From Sphingorhabdus contaminans (lineage in GTDB: Bacteria > Pseudomonadota > Alphaproteobacteria > Sphingomonadales > Sphingomonadaceae): a stretch of DNA of 64,000 bases. The notes under the pieces are model-generated. The model was not told the DNA's origin. It saw only the letters and a program-made list of their open reading frames with translations, and made no database searches. Position numbers and translations under genes: made by a program. The stretch spans positions 744,001 to 808,000 of the forward strand of contig NZ_VKKU01000001.1 in NCBI RefSeq assembly GCF_007280415.1. Direction: 5' to 3'. Numbering within the stretch: position 1 is the first letter of the stretch; every line of letters begins with the position of its first letter. Positions 31,636 through 39,714 of the stretch are shown here, in pieces.

Positions 31636-31940
31636 TTATCTATTGAAAAATATAGATAATTAGCGGAAATTTGGAAGCGTTACCAAAATAGTTCCACTAT
31701 AAGTCGTGCGCTAGGGATTTTCCCCGCATGCTTGCAAGTTTAAATGCTCGATCGCGCGCGTCACCATAAAAGCTAGATATATTAGCTTCTTAGGCATCCT
31801 GCTGTGTATTCAGAGCAATGATTGCTAACAATGGGCCTTTGATCCGAGCGCCGAATATTTTTCACTATTATATTCCGAAGGTCATCGGCTCTGACCTCTA
31901 CTTTTCTAAACCCTACATGGGGTTCCGAGATGGAATTCGT
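31636..31940. other. AT-rich non-coding left end of the island
   Basis: No convincing gene. Directly after the tRNA CCA end is a 9-bp inverted repeat, ATTATCTAT (31635-31643) with ATAGATAAT (31652-31660), which could end tRNA transcription or be a recombination-protein site. A second small inverted repeat reads AAGCTA...TAGCTT near 31770-31790. The plus-strand open frame starting at 31818 runs antisense to the lipoprotein gene and has no supporting features. Confidence 0.5.
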
Positions 31941-32198
31941 TCATTGCGCGAGCATAATATCCGTTTCGAGCGAGCGAACCTTGCTCTCAAGATCGTCAAT
32001 CTTTTCTTCGGCTTCTTTGATTTGCTTTTCCGCTTCAGTCACCCGAGCAAACAATCGTCGCTCGTTTTCAAATGAGGCGCCCTCAAAGTTTTTGGTTTCC
32101 GCACGGACTATTTCCCGAATTTCGTCTTTGGAGTGCGCCCTGGGAAGGCTGTCACAGCCAGAAAGTACAAGCGCAAAAATTATGATTATTGACCGCAT
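31941..32198 (-). CDS. Small coiled-coil lipoprotein
   Basis: An 85-aa protein with signal peptide and lipobox (IIIIFALVLSGC, lipidated Cys at residue 15), followed by a charged helical region EAEKQIKEAEEKIDDLESKVRSLE with heptad-like spacing. It would be a membrane-anchored coiled-coil lipoprotein. AAGGA lies about 12 bases upstream of the ATG, rather far. It could be a phage Rz1-like or Lpp-like protein, but no partner gene is visible. The function is unknown. Confidence 0.6.
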   Translation of the reverse strand: MRSIIIIFALVLSGCDSLPRAHSKDEIREIVRAETKNFEGASFENERRLFARVTEAEKQIKEAEEKIDDLESKVRSLETDIMLAQ

Positions 32199-32403
32199 TC
32201 GCTAAGTTTATCCTTCAATTATGTGGGATTTTATCAACCGTCTACTGCTATCGCAATCCAGTATTAACATATCATGCGCCTTGCATGTTCAGGGTGCGAT
32301 TGCAGGATAGTGATCAAGTATTTCTTGCGTGCATGTGCGGCTTAATTCAAAGTCTTGCCTGCAATCTTATTTAATTCTCGAACGAGCAACGATCGGTGTA
32401 AAA

Positions 32404-33210
32404 ATGTCATTCAGTTGGAATTGTCCATTTTGTTCAAGTACTCAAACTGTCGTGCCTGATAAGCATACTGTTTATGACCACCATATAAAATTTGAACATC
32501 AAGCTGAGGGGCTGATGATGTCGAGAATGTCCGCGACTAGTTGCGCAAATCGAAGCTGTCAGCGAACATCGTTTAGAATTCAAATAGGCGGCGCAACCTA
32601 TACAGGCTCCAGTTGGACGTTCAAATCCGGTTCGATTTTGTTCAGCCAACAAATAGTTCCGCAAGGAACGGCCAAGCCGCAACCTTCTTATATCCCGTCT
32701 GCAATTGTAGAAGATTATACGGAAGCCTGTCTTATTCGAGAACTAAGTCCCAAGGCAGCCGCAACGCTTATTAGGCGGTGCATCCAAGGAATGATCCGAG
32801 ACTTTGCTGGGATATCAAAGCCACGACTTATCGACGAAATAAAGGCACTTAGGAAAGCTATCGACGACGGATCTGCAGATCGTTCAATATCTATCGAATC
32901 AGTAGACGCGATTGATGCTGTCCGAAGTATCGGTAATATTGGAGCGCACATGGAGCGCGATATTAACGAGATTGTAGAGGTCGATCCTGGCGAAGCTCAA
33001 GCGCTGATTGAACTAGTCGAAATGCTGTTCGATGAATGGTACAGTGCGCGTGAAAAGCGAAGGAAGCGGCTGAGCAGTGTGCTTAACATTGCAGACGACA
33101 AGAAGGCCACAAAAAGCGGAGTCGTTGTAGCTAACGCCTCAGTCGTCAACGCTATGCTCGGAATGCCTCAGGCCTCGGATTCTGATAACGATGTTGCTGG
33201 CGCTGATTAG
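32404..33210 (+). CDS. DUF4145 domain protein with N-terminal zinc-finger-like motif
   Basis: A 268-aa protein. The N-terminus has CPFC, and Cys residues in SCANRSC about 35 residues later, a possible zinc ribbon. Residues ~100-225 are a DUF4145-type helical domain: IPSAIVEDYTEACLIRELSPKAAATLIRRCIQGM, then a segment SIGNIGAHMERDINEIVEV. ATG 32404 is chosen because the zinc motif starts there. DUF4145 occurs alone or fused to restriction and other defence-type proteins, but no function is established. It has noticeably low GC and sits in the cargo arm of the island. Confidence 0.75.
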   Translation: MSFSWNCPFCSSTQTVVPDKHTVYDHHIKFEHQAEGLMMSRMSATSCANRSCQRTSFRIQIGGATYTGSSWTFKSGSILFSQQIVPQGTAKPQPSYIPSAIVEDYTEACLIRELSPKAAATLIRRCIQGMIRDFAGISKPRLIDEIKALRKAIDDGSADRSISIESVDAIDAVRSIGNIGAHMERDINEIVEVDPGEAQALIELVEMLFDEWYSAREKRRKRLSSVLNIADDKKATKSGVVVANASVVNAMLGMPQASDSDNDVAGAD

Positions 33211-33240
33211 ATTAATTTGTCAAATCGCAGTTGCCGTAAT

Positions 33241-33561
33241 CTAGCCGTTCACAAGGGGTTCCGACCATCTGAGTGTAAGATTCGCACGAGCGCGGGCAAT
33301 GCCCTCAGTTGACGTCGGGCCGGTCGACCGCCCGCCGTGGAACTTGCACCGGCCATTCAATTCCAGATCGACGCGATTGCATGGCTCGCCTTTGCGGTTG
33401 CGGGCGCCGCACTTCATTCCAACCAGCACCGAGGGCAAAGGATTGTGAACGGGTTTTGAATTGTGGCGATAACCAGTCGCAGCCCACGCCTTATGGCGAT
33501 TTGCGCTCTCTTCCCAATGTTCGCGCCAAAGTTTACGCAATTCCCGTGTGCCGTATGTCAT
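33241..33561 (-). CDS. HGGxSTG domain protein
   Basis: A 106-aa basic protein. The C-terminal half has CGARNRKGEPCNR, then GRCKFHGGRSTGPTSTEGIARARANL, the signature of small phage- and plasmid-associated HGGxSTG proteins; the Cys/His residues suggest a metal site. The N-terminus (RELRKLWREHWEESANRHKAW) is amphipathic. Function unknown. It is on the opposite strand to its cargo neighbours. Confidence 0.65.
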   Translation of the reverse strand: MTYGTRELRKLWREHWEESANRHKAWAATGYRHNSKPVHNPLPSVLVGMKCGARNRKGEPCNRVDLELNGRCKFHGGRSTGPTSTEGIARARANLTLRWSEPLVNG

Positions 33562-33634
33562 GTCGCTTTTATAATTCCGAAAGTTGCCTAGTCCGCCGCC
33601 GCTAAATTGTTGATTTTACGATTTGGGGGGGGGC

Positions 33635-33657
33635 GCTACAGTTGCTACATTGCTACA
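33635..33657 (+). repeat. GCTACA triple repeat, copy 1
   Basis: GCTACA occurs at 33635, 33644 and 33652 (spacing 9 and 8), right after a run of nine G. The same arrangement, GCTACA-N3-GCTACATTGCTAC, is found in reverse at 43374-43395 inside the primase gene. It may be an iteron-like replication or regulatory site. Confidence 0.5.
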
Positions 33658-33784
33658 ATTGGCCGATAAATCTAATGGCATTTGGGGGAATCATGACCGC
33701 TGTTAAATCGATTTGTTTAGCCGTGAGCGTCTGCTGCGCCGGCAATGGGCCGATGACCGCTTGCCGTGTATTATTGAGGCGATA

Positions 33785-34279
33785 ATGTCCCAGTTTTTGG
33801 AATTGCAGGTTGATATAATGATCACGCTTTGGGTGCGCTCCCATGGCTCAGGCAAGGGATATTCAAAACATCAGTTATTAGAGGCTGAGCGCAGATCAAA
33901 AAATACGAAAATCGGTCCAGTAAGCAAAGCCAGAGTTGATGCTGCACTAGATGATCTAATTGGAAGGGGCCACGTATGCGAGGATGACCTAGACGAAAAT
34001 GCTGAAGTGCTTTTTAAAATAACAAAAAAGGGAATTTTCTGGATCGAAGACTGGCATCGAGTTGAAAAGGTGAATGGCGGATTTTTGTTTCACCGCAGAA
34101 GGGATGGGCAAATTTTTGTCGATTCGACTTACAATGAAGTCGTCCAAAGAAAGCTGAAATCAGCAGCCGTGCAGGTCGATTCAATCAAGAATGCGGATGC
34201 CCATTTTTGGACCAAATGGGGCGCGATACTGACGGGCATTTCGATCTTTGTGGCGATTGTTCTAGCTGCGATTTTTTAG
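33785..34279 (+). CDS. Hypothetical protein with winged-helix-like N-terminus and C-terminal membrane anchor
   Basis: A 164-aa protein. The N-terminal ~95 residues look like a winged-helix fold (LEAERRSKN, VSKARVDAALDDLIGRGHVCEDD, VLFKITKKGIFWIE), and the C-terminus ends in one membrane helix (WGAILTGISIFVAIVLAAIF). Such a tail-anchored wHTH arrangement suggests a signalling or effector protein rather than a soluble repressor. ATG 33785 is preferred for GAGG five bases upstream. I do not recognise the family. AT-rich cargo of the island. Confidence 0.6.
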   Translation: MSQFLELQVDIMITLWVRSHGSGKGYSKHQLLEAERRSKNTKIGPVSKARVDAALDDLIGRGHVCEDDLDENAEVLFKITKKGIFWIEDWHRVEKVNGGFLFHRRRDGQIFVDSTYNEVVQRKLKSAAVQVDSIKNADAHFWTKWGAILTGISIFVAIVLAAIF

Positions 34280-34369
34280 TGTTTGCCATTTTCTTGTTCG
34301 CCATGGCTGACTGCGCTGGTCAATTTCTCTAACGGATGACTAAACTCAAAATAGATTTGGGGAGGTTCG

Positions 34370-34738
34370 ATGAGAAATCTATTAAAACTTATGTTTATAG
34401 GATTGTTTATCTCGGCAACTCCATCGCATGCAGTTTTGAAAAGAGAGGCCCAGATTAGATATCAGACGCAACAAGGCCCATCGAAGTGGTACAAAGTGCA
34501 GGTCAATTTTTTAACAGGGCAAGAGTTGTCGACGGCGACTAGCAGTTTGAGATATTCCATATTTAAGAGTTATGCTGTCGTTTTTTGGGGCGAGAACGAG
34601 GCAACTGTTATCGAGTTAGGTGGCTATAATTTCTGCAGTGGCGAATACACTGAATCTTGCTTACCAATTTTAGGCCGGTCGAAGGGCACCGATAACGAGG
34701 GGCGTGAATGGGAGATTTGCACCGGAATAATTTGTTGA
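34370..34738 (+). CDS. Secreted hypothetical protein
   Basis: A 122-aa protein with a clear signal peptide (LLKLMFIGLFISATPSHA). The mature part has four cysteines (NFCSGEYTESC, EICTGIIC), suggesting disulfides in the periplasm, and a beta-rich pattern. GGAGG lies upstream (TTGGGGAGGTTCGATG). No family recognised. It lies in the AT-rich cargo arm, 27 bases before the zinc-ribbon gene, and may be co-expressed with it. Confidence 0.6.
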   Translation: MRNLLKLMFIGLFISATPSHAVLKREAQIRYQTQQGPSKWYKVQVNFLTGQELSTATSSLRYSIFKSYAVVFWGENEATVIELGGYNFCSGEYTESCLPILGRSKGTDNEGREWEICTGIIC

Positions 34739-34765
34739 AGGTCAATCTACCTTAGGATTTCCAAA

Positions 34766-35236
34766 ATGAGCCAAGTTAAGTGTCCCAAGTGCGCAGAATT
34801 GATTCAAAAAGACGCGAAAGTTTGCCGGTATTGCGGCGCCAAATTTAACAGTGCAGCGGGTACCGTTATCGGCGCGATTGCCCTTGGCGGACTGATACTT
34901 TTGTATTTTGGATCGAGTAGCAGTGACGTGGCTACACCAGCCAGCATTGAGACATTGTCGCCGCAGGTGCGCCAGCAATGCGGTGAACTTATTAGCAATG
35001 CCCTTAAATCCGGTGTTATCACTAAGCGCCCGAGCGCAAATCGAATTGAATTCGCCGACGCCACTTGGGCGACGATAGACGCGGATACCAAACGCAGTAC
35101 AATGGCGGCAGTCTCTTGCGACGCATTTGGCAAGACGTCCGGTGATTTGGATTTCAACCAATATGTAGTGGTCTATGGTTCCACAAGTGGCAAACGATTG
35201 GCGATGCTCACATCCGCAGGATTTGATTTCGAATGA
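34766..35236 (+). CDS. Zinc-ribbon membrane protein
   Basis: A 156-aa protein: N-terminal zinc ribbon CPKC-x11-CRYC, one membrane helix (AAGTVIGAIALGGLILLYF), then a ~100-residue exported or cytoplasmic domain (QVRQQCGELISNALKSGVI, DFNQYVVVYGSTSG). The layout is like other zinc-ribbon/TM proteins of unknown function. The 3' end overlaps a doubtful minus-strand gene by 64 bases. Confidence 0.65.
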   Translation: MSQVKCPKCAELIQKDAKVCRYCGAKFNSAAGTVIGAIALGGLILLYFGSSSSDVATPASIETLSPQVRQQCGELISNALKSGVITKRPSANRIEFADATWATIDADTKRSTMAAVSCDAFGKTSGDLDFNQYVVVYGSTSGKRLAMLTSAGFDFE

Positions 35237-35502
35237 TTTTCCCGCTCATCTAAAACCGGATGCGGCTTGGCTGGCAATTGATCCATTAGCGTGATGTTTA
35301 TGACGCCGCGCTCTTTGGGATAGGTATAGCCCGCCAGCCCTCGCCATATAATCCAGGCGAACGAATTGCCCTCTCCCTGCCACGAAAGCTTGTCGATGCG
35401 GTCTGGGTCAAATGTGATTATCGCGAATCTTTTGCGGGCCATTGTCACGCAATAGGAACAAAGAACGAACATTAGCAAGATTTTGTAATGCAGCCTTGCC
35501 AT
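35173..35502 (-). CDS. Doubtful hypothetical protein
   Basis: A 109-residue reading with a hydrophobic N-terminus (YKILLMFVLCSYCV) and a region RFAIITFDPDRIDKLSWQGEGNSFAW that looks protein-like. It overlaps the 3' end of the zinc-ribbon gene in the opposite direction, and no strong ribosome site precedes ATG 35502. A TTG at 35517 is an alternative start. It may be real, since the region otherwise lacks a gene. Confidence 0.35.
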   Translation of the reverse strand: MARLHYKILLMFVLCSYCVTMARKRFAIITFDPDRIDKLSWQGEGNSFAWIIWRGLAGYTYPKERGVINITLMDQLPAKPHPVLDERENHSKSNPADVSIANRLPLVEP

Positions 35503-35561
35503 GCGAGCGATTATCAATCACCAATATAGCAAATTTTTGACAGACATGGCGGGGAGACGCG

Positions 35562-35918
35562 ATGAGGAAGCTGGTCATTCAAATCACGCTGCTGTGGTCC
35601 ATATTTTTTGCTTCTCCGGTGCATGCCGAACAAACAGCCGAATACTTTATAACGAAAATTGACGGTCCGGATCTGACAACCGCCGTGATGGCCAAGCAGT
35701 TGCTTAACGCCTATGCGATAGGAATTACTTGGGCTGAATGGGATGCTGTAAAGAGAGGGGCTTCGCCTGTCATCTGTATGCCCGATAAACTTGCTTTAAC
35801 GGTCGATCAGACTGTGGACATACTTCGCAGGGCTATGACAAACAATCGATCGATTGCGGAGGCTCCCGCAGGGCTGGCACTGATGGAAAGTTTAAAATCG
35901 ACTTTTCCATGTAAATAG
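35562..35918 (+). CDS. Rap1a/Tai-like immunity family protein
   Basis: A 118-aa exported protein (signal LLWSIFFASPVHA). The mature part fits the helical Rap1a/Tai pattern: LLNAYAIGITWAEWDA, a mid-protein Cys in PVICMPDKLALTVDQTVDILRRAM, and the ending LMESLKSTFPC. Rap1a-type proteins protect against T6SS amidase effectors in Serratia and relatives. No T6SS or amidase gene is in the window, so this would be an orphan immunity protein, or simply a fold relative. GGGGAG lies upstream of the ATG. Confidence 0.5.
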   Translation: MRKLVIQITLLWSIFFASPVHAEQTAEYFITKIDGPDLTTAVMAKQLLNAYAIGITWAEWDAVKRGASPVICMPDKLALTVDQTVDILRRAMTNNRSIAEAPAGLALMESLKSTFPCK

Positions 35919-35928
35919 TCTCTGGAAT

Positions 35929-36171
35929 TCAAAGACCACTCTCAATCCTGTCCGCCGTTCGCCTAAGCATCGCGACAAATGACGGGCGGGCATTGTTCCC
36001 CTCCCACAGCCTTTGCATCATCCAAGCCGCGCTAATCAGCGTTCCCGATACGTCGAGCGCCATGTCGCGGGTGGCGCCAAGCGAGTGCATGCGTTCGGTT
36101 AGGATCGCGACGATCTCGCCAGCCGCCTTTTGCATGGACTCGGCTGCAGCCATTTCTTGTTCGCTATGCAT
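35929..36171 (-). CDS. Hypothetical protein downstream of tape measure gene
   Basis: An 80-aa, mostly helical, soluble protein (MQKAAGEIVAILTERMHSLG). It starts two bases after the stop of the tape-measure gene on the same strand, so it is probably cotranscribed and part of the phage-derived set. No recognised family. Confidence 0.5.
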   Translation of the reverse strand: MHSEQEMAAAESMQKAAGEIVAILTERMHSLGATRDMALDVSGTLISAAWMMQRLWEGNNARPSFVAMLRRTADRIESGL

Positions 36172-36173
36172 GA

Positions 36174-38483
36174 CTATCTCCCAAGGCTCGGCCGCTGCCC
36201 GCGCCGGAAAGTTTCCGCCACGGCCATACTTGTAAGCTGCGGTTCGGCGGCTCGAACAACTTCAACGGCAACGCCAGCCGAACGGGAATCAATCCGCGCG
36301 TCAATGTCACCCGACAATTCGACCCGAAGCGCAACGGCTTGGGCCGTCTGTGTCCCGCTGGGCTGCGTAAGGTTCATCTTCGACAAAGGGACAATGGATC
36401 CAGCCACGTCGGGCCGGAAAAACTCTGGGCGCGTGCCTTCATTGACTCGATAAATCTGGCCCGCACTCACAGGCCCGCCGGAAGCGCGGCCAGGTGCACC
36501 GAATAGCCCACCTATTGCGTTGCCCACACCGGAAATAAAGCCTCCCAATCCGCCGCCGCCTTCTTTCAAACTTTCAAGCAGGGGCTTGATAAGCAGCAAC
36601 TGGGCTCCGGTTTCAATCAATTGTGCGGTTAGCCGTTTGAATGCATTTTCAAGCACGTCGCCAACATCGCCCCCAAAGGCGATGGTGCGGGCCAATTCGG
36701 AATTGAGATCCTTTAGGGCGTCGACGGCAAATTCCTCGGCCTTGTCGCCAAAGTTCAATTTGCGAAGGTCTGCCAGATAGCTTTGGGCTGGGCCAGCGTT
36801 GTCCCGTGCCAAGCCCTCTTCGTCCAGCAGCCTACGACGCTTAAGACGCGCACGGGCCGCGTCGGCGTCGGCTATTTCGCCGGCAGCGATTGCGGCTTCC
36901 AATTCCTTTTCGGCAATCTGATATTGCAGATCGAGCGACTTTTCGGCGAGGCGCTGGCGTTCCTTACGATTGTCGGCATAGGCGGCCTCGCGGTCGGCGA
37001 GTTCAGTCTGGTCTGCCAGATCGTCCAATTCCAGCCGCGTGCGCTTTTCTTGTGCCTCTCGCGCTATTTGGGCCGCGTTGTTCGTGGCTTCGCGTTCGGC
37101 GATGGCTACGGCAATCTGCGCGGTCTCGTCGTTCAGTTTGAGAAGCTGGGCGCGTATTGATTTATTCTTCTGGTCGGAAAGAATATTGGCTTCCTCGGCA
37201 ATGCGGTTGGCTTCGATGCGCTGCTTTTCCGCCGCCAACAAATCGGCGGGATTGCCTGTCAATTGCGCGCGTGCGACCGCCACGTCGGCAGATACGCGGT
37301 CGAGTTCGATTGCCCATTCATCCAGTTTTTTAGCGACTTGCTTGGCAGGCTTGTCGAATAAGTCGATTAGGCTGCCCAACGCTTTGATATCAGCGCCAGT
37401 TCCAGCGCCAGGGGTGCCAAGGCCGCCAATGCCCAGAATGTCGTTTAGGCCCGTCCCTGCGAAGTTCTTGCCCGCAACAAAGCCACCGCGTCGACCGGTC
37501 GGCGAATATCCACCGCCCCGCACAGCGTTAGCGCGCATTTCTTGCCTGCCGACGTCGGCGTCACGGCTCCGAATGGCTGCGCCGGTGCTAAAATTGGTGC
37601 CGGTCACCTTCTCGAATAAGTTACCAGGACGATTGGCGGCCACCTTGTAAAACTCATTCAACCCCGTAATCGCTTTGCCAGCGGCGCCAACAACTGCGGT
37701 TAAGGCATCGGCAAGCGCCAAAATGGCGCCGGCGTTGTCTGATACGGTGCCAGCGATTTTAGCCGCCAACACCTGCCGAACGGCGTCTAACTTGTCCGCC
37801 GTTTCATCGGCTTTCGCGATCTGCTCACTCGAAAGCACAAGGCCAAGCTTTTGCGCGGCATCGCGCAACTGATTGACGCCCTTCGATCCTTCCGAAAGCA
37901 AAGGCAGCAACTTGGCGCCGGATTTACCGAAAAGGTCGAGCAAAAGCGCAGATTGCTCCGCTGGGCTTTTGATTTTCTGCAATCCGTCGGCAATCAACGG
38001 GATTGCGTCGCCGGTGGCAATAACATTGCCCTTGGCATCTTTGAGGCTGATTCCAAGCTTTTCGAAGGCTTCGACTTGGGCTTTTGTCCCATTGACCCCC
38101 TCGCCAATGCGCCGCGTTAGTTGGCCGAGCGCCATATCCACTTCTTCGGTAGCGAGTCCGGCCTGCGATCCGGCATAGCGGTATTCCTGCAGCGCGCTTG
38201 TGGTAACGCCTAACTGTTGCGCGACTTCCCCAAGTGAAGAGGCATAATCCAGCCCAGCTTTGACGGCTTGCACCACCGCATCGACGCCGAGTGTCGCAAC
38301 GAAGCCAGCGGCTGCACCTTTGGCCAGCGAGAAGCTGGAACGCATGCTTTCGCCCATTTTTAGGCCTCGCTTTTCAATTGCACTAAGGCGCTGATCTGCA
38401 ATTCGTTCGGTTTGGCGCAAAGCGGCATTATACTCTTTTGCATCAACCGATAGCTTGATCACGAGGGGGTCAAGTTCTGGCAT
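36174..38483 (-). CDS. Phage tail tape-measure-like protein
   Basis: A 769-aa protein. N-terminal VIKLSVDAKEYNAALRQTER is the typical tape-measure opening, followed by hydrophobic segments (GAAAGFVATLGVDAVVQAV; AILALADALTAVVGAAG), a long charged coiled coil around residues 390-570 (AEKQRIEANRIAEEANILS, EREATNNAAQIAREAQEKR), and a C-terminal Gly-rich stretch. It would fix tail length in a siphophage-like tail. AGGA lies eight bases upstream of ATG 38483. It is the only recognisable tail gene here, so it may be a relic. Confidence 0.75.
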   Translation of the reverse strand: MPELDPLVIKLSVDAKEYNAALRQTERIADQRLSAIEKRGLKMGESMRSSFSLAKGAAAGFVATLGVDAVVQAVKAGLDYASSLGEVAQQLGVTTSALQEYRYAGSQAGLATEEVDMALGQLTRRIGEGVNGTKAQVEAFEKLGISLKDAKGNVIATGDAIPLIADGLQKIKSPAEQSALLLDLFGKSGAKLLPLLSEGSKGVNQLRDAAQKLGLVLSSEQIAKADETADKLDAVRQVLAAKIAGTVSDNAGAILALADALTAVVGAAGKAITGLNEFYKVAANRPGNLFEKVTGTNFSTGAAIRSRDADVGRQEMRANAVRGGGYSPTGRRGGFVAGKNFAGTGLNDILGIGGLGTPGAGTGADIKALGSLIDLFDKPAKQVAKKLDEWAIELDRVSADVAVARAQLTGNPADLLAAEKQRIEANRIAEEANILSDQKNKSIRAQLLKLNDETAQIAVAIAEREATNNAAQIAREAQEKRTRLELDDLADQTELADREAAYADNRKERQRLAEKSLDLQYQIAEKELEAAIAAGEIADADAARARLKRRRLLDEEGLARDNAGPAQSYLADLRKLNFGDKAEEFAVDALKDLNSELARTIAFGGDVGDVLENAFKRLTAQLIETGAQLLLIKPLLESLKEGGGGLGGFISGVGNAIGGLFGAPGRASGGPVSAGQIYRVNEGTRPEFFRPDVAGSIVPLSKMNLTQPSGTQTAQAVALRVELSGDIDARIDSRSAGVAVEVVRAAEPQLTSMAVAETFRRGQRPSLGR

Positions 38484-38677
38484 GAATTATTCCTGCTAAT
38501 TCTAGGGACGCACTAAATTACGCGAACGAAGCCAAAGCCAAAATCGACTGATTTCATGCTTAATAAACGCAGCGCAGATGAAGGGATTTGGGAACATTTT
38601 AGGGAACACTTTGGAAATTTCGATGATGATAAGCATTCTAGCGATTTCGCGGCGGATAAAGGTTCCGCCTAAGGGGT

Positions 38678-38714
38678 GCCTTCGGTCGGAAAATGAAAGA
38701 AACCGACCGAAGGC
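38678..38714. terminator. Perfect 12-bp hairpin upstream of the tape-measure gene
   Basis: GCCTTCGGTCGG (38678-38689) and CCGACCGAAGGC (38703-38714) form a perfect 12-bp stem with a 13-base A-rich loop. It is in the 293-base gap between the coiled-coil gene and the tape-measure gene; the rest of that gap has no convincing gene. No T-run follows, so it may be an attenuator, processing site or protein-binding site. Confidence 0.5.
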
Positions 38715-38776
38715 TATCGCCCCGCTATACGCGCCAGCGGAAGGCGCGCAGCAATCAAGACGAGGCGAATTCATGA

Positions 38777-39652
38777 TTAGACTCCAGGGTGCCGAAACGT
38801 GGTGACGGGTTCGGGCGCCTTGGCTAACTTGGTGACCGTGATGCCGGCGATGGCGTTAAGGCGCTCGGCCTCTTGTGGCGTAATCTGGATATCGGTTTCG
38901 CCGTTCGAGATTTGGCCTTTACCAATCGAACCGTCGCGAAACTGGCCATCAAACTGGTTAGGCTGGCCATTCGATACCTTGGCGCGATGCCAGATATATG
39001 GCGAAGGCTGGGCCGCATTTTTCTTTGCCCGTTCCAAGGCAAACAAACGCTGTTGGCGTAACCATTCGCCATGATCCACAGCACGCGTGGGTCGTGGCCA
39101 TGCCATTTCGAATGATCCAAGCTGCGGCACTTGCATTTCGGTCAAGCGGCGCGCCTGGTTGACGCCATAACGGAACATGCCGTCACAGCCACGCGCCACG
39201 GCCTCGGCGCTGCTATCGTAAAGCCCTGCTGCCTTCATACGCGCGTCATTCGATTGGATCGCGTCAAATAGCGCGGTCATTCGGTCGACGATTTGCGGCC
39301 ACTCGGCTTTGATGCGTTCGGCGAGTGCGTCGCGTTCGGCTAATGCGTCTTTGCGTTCTGCCTCGGCACTTGCCCGCTTGTCGGTTTCCTTGCGGGCCTG
39401 CAGCTTGGCTTCTAGGTCGACTATTGCCGCGTCAAGCATTGCCGCATTACGCGCCGCACGTTCCGCACCTCTAGCCGCTTCATCGCGGTCGGCTTGGGCC
39501 AGCCGGAAGTTCACTGCGTCGGCGCTCTGGCTTACGTGCAATGCCGCCTGTGCATCGCGCTCGGCTTTCGTGTCTACAATTAGCTGCTCGATATCAGACG
39601 TGCGGCTTCGCACGCTGGCGCTGGTCAGGCGTTCAGATAAGGTCTTTGCCAT
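38777..39652 (-). CDS. Phage-associated coiled-coil hypothetical protein
   Basis: A 291-aa protein. Residues ~20-115 are a long charged coiled coil (IVDLEAKLQARKETDKRAS, AERDALAERIKAEW), and the C-terminal half is globular. The coiled coil recalls scaffolding proteins, and the gene lies directly downstream of the DUF2213 gene, but no capsid gene follows. Function not established. Confidence 0.6.
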   Translation of the reverse strand: MAKTLSERLTSASVRSRTSDIEQLIVDTKAERDAQAALHVSQSADAVNFRLAQADRDEAARGAERAARNAAMLDAAIVDLEAKLQARKETDKRASAEAERKDALAERDALAERIKAEWPQIVDRMTALFDAIQSNDARMKAAGLYDSSAEAVARGCDGMFRYGVNQARRLTEMQVPQLGSFEMAWPRPTRAVDHGEWLRQQRLFALERAKKNAAQPSPYIWHRAKVSNGQPNQFDGQFRDGSIGKGQISNGETDIQITPQEAERLNAIAGITVTKLAKAPEPVTTFRHPGV

Positions 39653-39714
39653 GAGTCGGCTCCCATGATTTTAAGGAAATGTGGCAGACCGCGTTCAACG
39701 TGCGGCCCATTCGG

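Noticed and set aside
31818-32075. 85-residue plus-strand open frame at the island's left end
   Set aside because: Overlaps the minus-strand lipoprotein gene, which has a clear lipobox and coiled coil; no ribosome site or motif supports the plus-strand reading.
38502-38774. 90-residue minus-strand open frame before the tape-measure gene
   Set aside because: It spans the perfect 12-bp hairpin, has an irregular composition and no recognisable features.
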